Source: an uncultured bacterium (GTDB lineage: Bacteria; Bacillota; Clostridia; Lachnospirales; Lachnospiraceae). From it: a DNA stretch of 18,872 nucleotides. Shown piece after piece: positions 6,535-13,076 of the stretch (position 1 is the stretch's first letter; each line of letters opens with the position of its first letter). Under the pieces are notes generated by a model, which saw only the letters and a program-made list of their open reading frames with translations, was not told the origin of the DNA and ran no database searches. The stretch is taken from positions 1-18,872 of the forward strand of contig CAMGRE010000017.1 of assembly GCA_946061355.1 (NCBI GenBank), written 5' to 3'. Made by a program: the position numbers and the translations under genes.

Positions 6535-7461
6535 ATGTATGATGCTGCTACGGATTTTGAAGAAAACTTAATGATCAAAATTGCCTGGTATTATTATATG
6601 GAAGATTTAACCCAGCAGGCGATCGCCAACCAGCTCGGTATCTCGCGTATGCGTGTGATCAAGCTGCTCGACAAAGCAAGGCAGACCGGTATCATCCAGT
6701 TTAAGATCTCCTCGTCATTCGACAAGCGTCATGAACTGGAAACAGCATTGATGGAAAAATACCATCTGAAGGACTGCTACATCGTTCCGACCAATCCGGA
6801 TCCGGCAAAGACCAATGACACGATTGCGAAGGCTGCTTCTATTTATATATCCAACCACATCACCGATAACTGTTACATCAATTTCGGTTATGGTGATACC
6901 TCTTCCAAAACGATCGAGTATCTGGCCAAGAATCTGGAGACATCCGTTTCCTTTGTTTCCCTGACGGGAGGCGTAGGGTACTATCTGCCGAATTCCGAAT
7001 CAAATATCTTCAACGCGAAGCTCTATCTGATTCCGTCTCCGCTCATCATGTCCTCCAAAGAGATGGCGGACGCAATCAAGCAGGAAAGCTCCATTATGGA
7101 AGTGACCAGCATGATCAAACTTGCGAGTATGACTGTGGTAGGTATCGGCGCGATGGATGACGGTGCAACGATCGTGAAATCTTCCATATTAAGTCACAAC
7201 GATTTCCTTCTGCTCGGCATGAAAGGCGCCGTAGGTGATGTCATATGCCATTTTATTGACAAGGATGGCAATGTGGTGGATACGGATATCGATTCACGAC
7301 TTGTCAGTGTACAGTTGGATACCCTGAATGAACTTGAGAATGTAATCGGCGTAGCTGCCGGAAAACATAAAGTTTCTGCCATAACCGCTACTCTGCGGGG
7401 TGGTTATCTGGATATTCTGATCACAGATGAAAGCACCGCCGAAATGTTATGTCAGGAATGA
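6535..7461 (+). CDS. lsrR: LsrR, SorC-family transcriptional repressor of the lsr genes
   Basis: A 308-residue regulator. The helix-turn-helix lies at about residues 25-46 (LTQQAIANQLGISRMRVIKLLD), followed by the SorC sugar-phosphate sensor domain to the end. Blocks SLTGGVGYY, VGIGAMDDGATI, KGAVGDVICHFID and the closing RGGYLDILITDESTAEML match recalled E. coli LsrR (317 residues). In the known system phospho-AI-2 binds this domain and releases the repressor from lsr promoters. The frame is open back to 6139, but I place the start at 6535 because AGAGGAG (6518-6524) sits 10 bases before that ATG, while the ATG at 6472 has no ribosome site and upstream codons precede the promoter. First gene of the rightward operon, divergent from lsrA. 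Confidence 0.92.
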   Translation: MYDAATDFEENLMIKIAWYYYMEDLTQQAIANQLGISRMRVIKLLDKARQTGIIQFKISSSFDKRHELETALMEKYHLKDCYIVPTNPDPAKTNDTIAKAASIYISNHITDNCYINFGYGDTSSKTIEYLAKNLETSVSFVSLTGGVGYYLPNSESNIFNAKLYLIPSPLIMSSKEMADAIKQESSIMEVTSMIKLASMTVVGIGAMDDGATIVKSSILSHNDFLLLGMKGAVGDVICHFIDKDGNVVDTDIDSRLVSVQLDTLNELENVIGVAAGKHKVSAITATLRGGYLDILITDESTAEMLCQE

Positions 7462-7464
7462 TCC

Positions 7465-7499
7465 ACAGCAAAAAGCATATCCGTAAAGCTTTTTGTTGT
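7465..7499 (+). repeat. Hairpin between lsrR and lsrK
   Basis: ACAGCAAAAAGC and GCTTTTTGTTGT form a 12-pair stem (one G-U) around an 11-base loop, starting 3 bases after the lsrR stop. Its T-run is inside the stem and is followed by a mixed sequence, so it is not a classical terminator. It may act as a partial attenuator or a processing point setting the ratio of repressor to kinase. That role is inferred. Confidence 0.6.
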
Positions 7500-7528
7500 C
7501 ACAAAAACAATTTACAGGAGGGATTACT

Positions 7529-9091
7529 ATGGGAAAGTATTTAATGGCATTGGATGCCGGAACAGGCAGTGTCCGGGCGGTATTATTTGACCTCGACGGG
7601 AATCAGCTGGGCGTGTCCCAACAGGAATGGGAGCACAAGGAAGATCCCCGTTTCCCCGGGTCCATGGATTTCGACTGGGTGCATAACTGGGATCTGGCAA
7701 GCGGATGTATCCGTGATGTGATCAAGGAAACCGGCATTGATCCGGCAGAGATTGCCGCTATCTCCACAACCTGTATGCGTGAGGGCATCCTTCTTTACGA
7801 CAAGGATTACAATGAGATCTGGGCATGTGCCAACGTAGATGCCCGTTCCGATGATGAAGTTGTGGAACTCATCAAGAAGTCACCCGATCTGGAGAAAGAA
7901 ATCTACAAAGTTTCCGGCCAGACTTATGCGCTCGGCGCTCTGCCCCGTATCCTCTGGGTCAAGAACAAGATGCCGGAAGTATACGAAAAGGCCGCTTATG
8001 TCGGCATGTTCAACGACTGGCTGATCTTAAAACTCACCGGTGTTATGTCCATCGATCCCAGCAACGGCTCCACCACCGGCATTTTTGATCTCGCCACAAG
8101 GAATTGGGACAAATCCATCATGGAGAAATGCGGTCTGAGAACCGATATCTTCCCCAAAGTTTATGAGAGTGGCACCGTTGTCGCCGATGTCAGCGAAAAA
8201 GCAGCGGCGATCACCGGTCTTGCTGCAGGAACTCCCGTTGTTGCCGGCGGCGGCGATGCACAGCTCGGCTGTATCGGTGTCGGCCTGACAGCTCCCGGTC
8301 AGGGCGCTGTGTTCGGCGGAAGCTTCTGGCAGTTTGAGTACAACACTTCCGTTCCCAAGACAGATGACAAATGCCGTGTCCGCGTGAACTGCCATGCACT
8401 TCCCGATCTGTGGCAGTATGAGGCGCTTGCATTTTATCCCGGACTGATTATGCGTTGGTATCGCGATTCCTTCTGCCAGCTTGAGAAACAGCTGTCCAAA
8501 GAAACCGGACGGGATACCTATGATCTTATGAACGAAAAGGCCGAGAAGATTCCCGCAGGCTGCTACGGCATGTTCTGTGCCTTCTCCGATGTGATGAATT
8601 ATATCTCCTGGAAACATGCGGCTCCCACATTCACAAATTTTGCCCTTGATCCGGAGAAATTCAACCGCTATACGTTCTACCGTGCGATCATGGAGAACTC
8701 CGCAATGGTCACAAAGGGAAATATTGAACTGGTAGCCTCCGTGACAGGGGAATATCCGAAGGAGATCATCTTCGCATCCGGCGCTTCCAAGAGCCCGCTG
8801 TGGTGCCAGATCGTATCCGATGTACTCAATATTCCCGTACATGTTCCGAAGGTAAAGGAAGCAACCGCTCTCGGTGCCGCTATCCTCGCCGGAAAGGGTG
8901 TCGGCATCTACTCCGACATTACCGAAACCGTCAAGAAAGTTGTCAAAATCGAAAAGACCTACTATCCCAATGCGGAGAACGCAAAGGTTTATGACGGCTT
9001 GTACGACACATGGCGCAAGGTTTACGCCGCACAGCTCGCTCTTGCCGGTCAGAATCTCACGAAAAAGAGGTGGTCGGCACCCAGGGTTTAA
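7529..9091 (+). CDS. lsrK: LsrK, autoinducer-2 kinase (FGGY family)
   Basis: LsrK phosphorylates AI-2 with ATP in the cytoplasm, trapping it and producing the LsrR inducer. The 520-residue protein has the FGGY kinase fold. N-terminal phosphate loop LMALDAGTGSVRAVLFD lies at 5-21, CMREGILLY at 82-90, and IWACANVDAR at 97-106. GGGDAQLGC at 240-248 contains the expected catalytic base Asp243. GGSFWQ, ATALGAAILAG at 445-455 and the terminal RWSAPRV follow recalled E. coli LsrK (530 residues; ending LWKAPGL). The start at 7529 follows AGGAGGG by 6 bases. An upstream ATG at 7493 lies in the lsrR-lsrK hairpin and has no ribosome site. The gene lies 67 bases after lsrR and is followed by the cupin gene in the same operon. 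Confidence 0.95.
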   Translation: MGKYLMALDAGTGSVRAVLFDLDGNQLGVSQQEWEHKEDPRFPGSMDFDWVHNWDLASGCIRDVIKETGIDPAEIAAISTTCMREGILLYDKDYNEIWACANVDARSDDEVVELIKKSPDLEKEIYKVSGQTYALGALPRILWVKNKMPEVYEKAAYVGMFNDWLILKLTGVMSIDPSNGSTTGIFDLATRNWDKSIMEKCGLRTDIFPKVYESGTVVADVSEKAAAITGLAAGTPVVAGGGDAQLGCIGVGLTAPGQGAVFGGSFWQFEYNTSVPKTDDKCRVRVNCHALPDLWQYEALAFYPGLIMRWYRDSFCQLEKQLSKETGRDTYDLMNEKAEKIPAGCYGMFCAFSDVMNYISWKHAAPTFTNFALDPEKFNRYTFYRAIMENSAMVTKGNIELVASVTGEYPKEIIFASGASKSPLWCQIVSDVLNIPVHVPKVKEATALGAAILAGKGVGIYSDITETVKKVVKIEKTYYPNAENAKVYDGLYDTWRKVYAAQLALAGQNLTKKRWSAPRV

Positions 9092-9132
9092 AACCACAAT
9101 TTTATAAAAGCTATTTATTAAGGAGGATAATT

Positions 9133-9471
9133 ATGTTTATCATTGATGAAAAAGACAGAGAATACCGCTTTGGTGACAGCGGTCCCAAATATCTGATGAA
9201 AGGACCCCGCTCCAATTTTGCCATCGTACAGTTCCAGGCAGGACAGGATTTCAAAGCGCACTATCATAATATTATGGAGGAGAACTTCTATATCCTGGAA
9301 GGCAAAGTAGACATTGAAGTGGACGGTGTTGTTCATACACTCACCCAGGGACAGATGATCCATATCGAGCCCAAGGAAGTTCACTATGTGATCAACCGCT
9401 ATGACGCTCCCGTTAAAATGGTTTCCACACTCGCTCCGTTCCAGGAGGTTGACAAAGTAGAGGTAGATTAA
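9133..9471 (+). CDS. Single-domain cupin protein of the lsr locus, candidate AI-2 phosphate isomerase
   Basis: A 112-residue protein with one complete cupin barrel. Motif 1 reads from Gly37 to Gly57 and fits G-X5-HXH-X4-E-X6-G, with metal ligands His43, His45 and Glu50. Motif 2 (about residues 73-88) supplies His84 and the HX3N ending. All four usual ligands are present, so it probably binds a divalent metal. AGGAGG lies 6 bases before the ATG, and the gene follows lsrK by 41 bases. Small cupins include sugar and sugar-acid isomerases as well as sensors. Because the locus has LsrF but no LsrG, I infer that this protein may carry out the phospho-AI-2 isomerisation normally done by LsrG. That is a hypothesis from context only; a sugar mutarotase or binding role is equally open. 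Confidence 0.85.
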   Translation: MFIIDEKDREYRFGDSGPKYLMKGPRSNFAIVQFQAGQDFKAHYHNIMEENFYILEGKVDIEVDGVVHTLTQGQMIHIEPKEVHYVINRYDAPVKMVSTLAPFQEVDKVEVD

Positions 9472-9474
9472 ACT

Positions 9475-10410
9475 ATGCAGCTGATCATCCCGGTACTTGA
9501 GATGGTACTGCCGGTGATCGTCATGCTCTTCCTCGGTTACCTCTGTCGTGTGAAAAATCTGGTCACCAAGGAAGGGCTTGCCGGTATCAAGAGTGTCATT
9601 TCCAATATCACTCTCCCGGTCGTGCTTTTCAAAGCGTTTTACACCACCGATTATTCCCTGCGGAGTGTACTCGGCTTTGTGATCATCTTCACAAGCTGTA
9701 TTCTTGCACTCCTTGCAGGCTATGCACTGAACCGGTTCGTGGCACAGTCAAAGCTGATGCCGTATCTGCTGTCCGGCTTTGAAGTCGGCATGCTCGGTTA
9801 CGCATTGTATGGACTTTTGGCAGGGACGGACAAGCTCTCATATATGGCTTCCGTGGACCTCGGTCAGGTTCTGTTCGTCTATACGGTATACCTGACATTG
9901 TTAAAAAATGCAACCGGTCAGAAAACAGACGTCAAGGGGATTCTGCTCAGCATGATCAAAAATCCCGCGTTCCAGGGTGTTGCTATCGGTATCATCGTCG
10001 GAATCACAGGTCTCGGCGGTTTCATCAGCGCTTCCCCTGTGGGCGGCATTTTTGAGGAAGTTATCGAAATGATCACGCTTCCCACGGCAGGCATGATCCT
10101 GATCATTGTGGGCTACGAACTGTCCATGCGGCGTGACCTGATCGGTCCCGTTGTCAAGACGATCGCTTTCCGTGTTGCCGTCATGACTGTGCTTCTGTGT
10201 GTTTCAGCCTTTATCATGTTCAGCATTCTGCCCTTTGACAAGAACCTGTTTATGGCAATGGTACTGTTATTCTCCCTGCCGGCTCCGTTCATCATCCCGC
10301 TGTATGCGGATGTGGAGTCCGAGGGTGTCTATATTTCCACAACCTTGTCCATGAACACTCTGGTTACTATTTTTATCTTTATTCTTTTATCTGTGTATAC
10401 TTTAAGCTGA
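9475..10410 (+). CDS. AEC-family (auxin efflux carrier type) permease
   Basis: A 311-residue membrane protein with about ten hydrophobic segments. Typical AEC features are the N-terminal helix pair ending at residue 22, the crossover SNITLPVVLFKAF at 43-55, and the related C-terminal half with STTLSMNTLVTI at 288-299. The family moves small organic anions such as malate or auxin by secondary transport. Its ATG follows the cupin stop by three bases, and AGAGG inside the cupin gene is the probable ribosome site, so the two are co-translated. A carrier in an lsrRK operon is unusual. It might move AI-2, a degradation product or an unrelated metabolite; the sequence does not tell which. The operon ends at the strong terminator that follows. 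Confidence 0.88.
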   Translation: MQLIIPVLEMVLPVIVMLFLGYLCRVKNLVTKEGLAGIKSVISNITLPVVLFKAFYTTDYSLRSVLGFVIIFTSCILALLAGYALNRFVAQSKLMPYLLSGFEVGMLGYALYGLLAGTDKLSYMASVDLGQVLFVYTVYLTLLKNATGQKTDVKGILLSMIKNPAFQGVAIGIIVGITGLGGFISASPVGGIFEEVIEMITLPTAGMILIIVGYELSMRRDLIGPVVKTIAFRVAVMTVLLCVSAFIMFSILPFDKNLFMAMVLLFSLPAPFIIPLYADVESEGVYISTTLSMNTLVTIFIFILLSVYTLS

Positions 10411-10455
10411 TTCAGTCCTCCCTGATTGTGATTGGTTTATAAAGTATAAAAAGCA

Positions 10456-10499
10456 AAAAGCACTTTGATGCGGCTTAACCAACCGTTCAAAGTGCTTTT
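10456..10499. terminator. Bidirectional terminator between the lsrRK operon and the alcohol dehydrogenase gene
   Basis: AAAAGCACTTTGA and TCAAAGTGCTTTT are perfect 13-base arms around an 18-base loop, with T residues after the stem on both strands. It lies between convergent genes, 45 bases after the AEC stop and 56 bases beyond the dehydrogenase stop, so it can end both transcripts. Confidence 0.88.
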
Positions 10500-10555
10500 G
10501 TCTGTTATCTTTTACCGTCGTATCACAGCACCGGGTCTATATCTGCCCTACCATC

Positions 10556-11737
10556 CTACAAATAAAGCATCAGGCGGTAGATCGCTTCCACATCCTGTTG
10601 ATGCAGCGGAACGAATCCGCCCATCACACCGTTTCCTCCGTTGCCGTAGCATGCCGTGTGGGCAAGCTTCTCGATATCCTCTTCCCTGGCGCCAAGCTCC
10701 GCAAAATTCTTCGGCATACCGATCGAAATCAGGAACTTACGCAACGCTTCGATTCCTTCCCTTGCCGTATTCTCAGGATGTGCAAAATCCATCTGACAGC
10801 CCCAGACTCTGACAGCAGCCTGTGCGAAACGCATCACATCATGATTCATATTGTAAGTAAATACTGCAGGCATTACCACAGCAAGACCGGCTCCATGAGC
10901 GCAGTCATACAGCGCCGAAAGCTCATGCTCGATATCGTGACTCGTCCAGTCCTGTGTGCGTCCGACGCCGCAGGAATTGTTGTGTGCCATCATTCCCGCC
11001 CACATAATGTTGGCTCTCGCCTGATAATTATTGGGATCGGCAATTACTCTCGGTCCCTCATGGATCATTGTCAGCAGCAATGCCTCGATCATGCGATCCG
11101 TCACTTCCACTTCCGTGGTATTCGTCAGATAACGCTCATACAGATGTGCCATAATATCAGTGATGCCGCATGCCGTCTGATATGCGGGCAGCGTCTGTGT
11201 CAATGCCGGATTCAGGATCGTAAATTTGGGACGGAGCGCCTCGCCGGTGGCACCGCGTTTGAACATCCCCTCCTCCTTCGTGATCACGGAATCGGGAGAC
11301 CCCTCTGAGCCTGCTGCCGAAATCGTCAGAACCGTACCGATGGAAAGCGCTTCATCAACCGGTTTGCCCTGATAGTAATCCCAGAAATCACCGTCATACG
11401 GCACTCCTGCCGCGATCGCCTTGGCGGAGTCGATCGTACTGCCGCCTCCCACCGCAAGGATAAAGTCAACGTTCTCTTTCCTGCACAGTTCAATTCCTTC
11501 ATATACGAGACCGCTCCTCGGATTGGGACGCACGCCTCCCAACTCGATATACGGCAGATTCTCTGCCTCAAGTGACTTTTTTACACGATCCATCAGACCG
11601 GAACGGATGACTGATCCTCCGCCGTAATGGATCAGCACTTTATGTCCTCCGAAACGCTTCACATATTTTCCCGTGTCATTTTCCGTGTCCTGTCCAAATG
11701 CAAAATAGGTCGGCGCATAAAATGTAAAGTTTTCCAT
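10556..11737 (-). CDS. Iron-dependent alcohol dehydrogenase (butanol dehydrogenase/YqhD type)
   Basis: A 393-residue cytosolic group III alcohol dehydrogenase that reduces aldehydes or oxidises alcohols with NAD(P)H. The nucleotide loop is GGGSTID at 97-103, preceded by HYGGGSVIRSG at 37-47. The metal ligands are visible as Asp194 and His198 in DIMAH, His271 in EHELSALYD and His281 in HGAGLAVVMP, the same pattern as E. coli YqhD. The C-terminal NGVMGGF is typical of the butanol dehydrogenase branch. The true start is 11737: GGGAG lies upstream at a good distance, and the longer frame from 11770 adds only 11 residues. It has its own promoter with an overlapping inverted repeat and is convergent with the lsrRK operon, so a link to AI-2 is not supported. 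The physiological substrate cannot be read from sequence. Confidence 0.92.
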   Translation of the reverse strand: MENFTFYAPTYFAFGQDTENDTGKYVKRFGGHKVLIHYGGGSVIRSGLMDRVKKSLEAENLPYIELGGVRPNPRSGLVYEGIELCRKENVDFILAVGGGSTIDSAKAIAAGVPYDGDFWDYYQGKPVDEALSIGTVLTISAAGSEGSPDSVITKEEGMFKRGATGEALRPKFTILNPALTQTLPAYQTACGITDIMAHLYERYLTNTTEVEVTDRMIEALLLTMIHEGPRVIADPNNYQARANIMWAGMMAHNNSCGVGRTQDWTSHDIEHELSALYDCAHGAGLAVVMPAVFTYNMNHDVMRFAQAAVRVWGCQMDFAHPENTAREGIEALRKFLISIGMPKNFAELGAREEDIEKLAHTACYGNGGNGVMGGFVPLHQQDVEAIYRLMLYL

Positions 11738-11783
11738 ATAATATCTTCTCCCTTCATTTCTCTTAAGCATGCAGTTGCCGGAC

Positions 11784-11823
11784 TGTTCCTTTTCAGTATA
11801 TGGAACAAAGCAGACTGTGTCAA
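11784..11823 (-). promoter_or_regulatory. SigA promoter of the alcohol dehydrogenase with operator-like inverted repeat
   Basis: On the minus strand TTGACA (11818-11823) and TATACT (11795-11800) are 17 bases apart. The inverted repeat TGTTCC (11784-11789) and GGAACA (11802-11807) brackets the -10 box with 12 bases between arms. A repressor bound there would block RNA polymerase, so the gene is likely inducible. Confidence 0.8.
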
Positions 11824-11824
11824 T

Positions 11825-11855
11825 CAGCCGCCACTCTTCTCACCGGTGACGGCTG
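11825..11855. repeat. GC-rich stem-loop between metallopeptidase gene and alcohol dehydrogenase promoter
   Basis: CAGCCGCCAC and GTGACGGCTG pair over ten positions with one mismatch or wobble around an 11-base loop. It lies after the stop of the leftward metallopeptidase gene and could end its transcript, but no T-run follows on the minus strand. On the plus strand it is followed by TCTTTTC. Confidence 0.5.
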
Positions 11856-11895
11856 TCTTTTCATAAAAGTTAACTCATTTTTGATAGGGAACCGC

Positions 11896-12924
11896 TCAAT
11901 TCAAAATTTCCGCTCCCGCATACTGATTAAAAAGCTGCTTCACGTACATAATCTTCTGATACAGTGCATTGGAGCAATATCCCTTTTGGAGATCCCTCTC
12001 CAGCTCTGCATTATCATAAATCAGTGCCTGTGCAAAGGTATCAGCAAAATCCTCTGAAAAAGAGGTCGCCGAGTATCCGCTGACAAAGCAATCCGGCACA
12101 TTGTTTCTTAACTGCTCATCACCGGCATAATAATAATATTTGCTGTAAGCCGCCCCGCCATTGAGCTGATTAAAAGTCGCGCGAAGCGCTCCTCCCGAAG
12201 CAGAATTCAACACCGCCTCCATGCTGTGCCCCATCTCATGCGCCGTTGTTTCCGCATCGCCGTCTGTCTGGATCAGATTGCTATCACCGCTGTATATACC
12301 GGTAAAAACGGATCCATCCATGAGAACCATCTCATCCTGTGCAAATCGTTGCCGAAATGTCAGCGTCTTTCCCGTCTTTGCCTTGGACGCATTCGCAATG
12401 ATCGGAACGCACCCCGCAGGATACTCTGCGAAGCCATTCATGATCCTCTGTGTGAAACGATAATTCCCGCAGGCATCATAGCCTTTCCGAAAGCTGAAAT
12501 TCACACCATACAGCGCAGCTGCCTGTGCCTTGGCCTGCTCTAACGCTGCATTTATCTGTGCATCAATCCCTGCTTTCGTCTCCGGCGTATACGGCTGCAG
12601 ATATCCGTTTTCATCTGCGAAGTAGCCATCCACAATCTTCATCCTTACAAGGTCGCTCCAGTCCAGATAAACTACATGCCCATCCAATTCATAGAATCCT
12701 GTAGGTTCCACAGGCATACTTCTCTTGGTAGAGGGATCTCCTTGCTGCCATTCTCTCGCATTCTCAACAGTGAGATACGCTTCCGAACCACCCAGTCCCT
12801 GAACACGGACAACCTTAGGATAACCTGTCGCTCCCGTCTCCGCATATGCCGTAAGGCTTCCTGCCGAAATCGCCAACACGCACACCGCCAAGGCGCTTAT
12901 GTACTTCCATCCTCTTGCTCTCAT
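11896..12924 (-). CDS. Secreted HExxH zinc metallopeptidase-like protein
   Basis: A 342-residue exported protein. Residues 1-28 form a classical signal peptide (basic MRARGWK, hydrophobic core, cleavage after AYA), with no lipobox. The catalytic motif HEMGH is at 229-233 and SEDFADTF at 290-297 probably gives the third zinc ligand (Glu291 or Asp292), a gluzincin-like arrangement. Cys152 and Cys172, and Cys279 and Cys317, could form disulfides. The N-terminal 35-110 stretch is predicted beta-rich from its composition (VVRVQGLGGSEAYLTV) and may be a prodomain or binding part. I do not recognise the exact peptidase family. GGAGG lies 8 bases before the start, and a SigA promoter lies upstream. 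Substrate unknown; a role on host or cell-wall protein is possible but unsupported. Confidence 0.8.
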   Translation of the reverse strand: MRARGWKYISALAVCVLAISAGSLTAYAETGATGYPKVVRVQGLGGSEAYLTVENAREWQQGDPSTKRSMPVEPTGFYELDGHVVYLDWSDLVRMKIVDGYFADENGYLQPYTPETKAGIDAQINAALEQAKAQAAALYGVNFSFRKGYDACGNYRFTQRIMNGFAEYPAGCVPIIANASKAKTGKTLTFRQRFAQDEMVLMDGSVFTGIYSGDSNLIQTDGDAETTAHEMGHSMEAVLNSASGGALRATFNQLNGGAAYSKYYYYAGDEQLRNNVPDCFVSGYSATSFSEDFADTFAQALIYDNAELERDLQKGYCSNALYQKIMYVKQLFNQYAGAEILN

Positions 12925-12942
12925 CTATACATCCTCCACTCA

Positions 12943-12994
12943 TTGATTGAAATATGTCCAATCAAATTCTATGCCATACATCATGTCACGTCAA
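12943..12994 (-). promoter_or_regulatory. SigA promoter of the metallopeptidase gene with inverted repeat at the start site
   Basis: On the minus strand TTGACG (12989-12994) and TAGAAT (12966-12971) are 17 bases apart. Directly downstream, TTGATTG (12943-12949) and CAATCAA (12959-12965) form a perfect 7-base inverted repeat with 9 bases between, covering the predicted transcription start. Confidence 0.75.
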
Positions 12995-13013
12995 GCAATG
13001 CTGAGAGGAAAAG

Positions 13014-13034
13014 GAAAAAGGAGGCTCTCCTCCT
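13014..13034 (-). terminator. Intrinsic terminator of the EF-hand protein gene
   Basis: On the minus strand AGGAGG and CCTCCT form a 6-pair stem around four bases, followed by a T-rich run (TTTTCCTTTTCC). It lies 43 bases past the stop codon of the gene at 13077-14258. Confidence 0.7.
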
Positions 13035-13076
13035 GTCACAGACAGAGTATCAGCCCCCGAATTTCACAGAATTCTC

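Noticed and set aside
8027..9097. Open frame of 356 codons on the minus strand opposite lsrK
   Set aside because: It mirrors lsrK codon structure, has no ribosome site or recognisable domain, and lsrK is certain on the plus strand.
10441..11770. Alcohol dehydrogenase as part of the AI-2 pathway
   Set aside because: It is convergent, separated by a bidirectional terminator and driven by its own promoter with a different inverted repeat.
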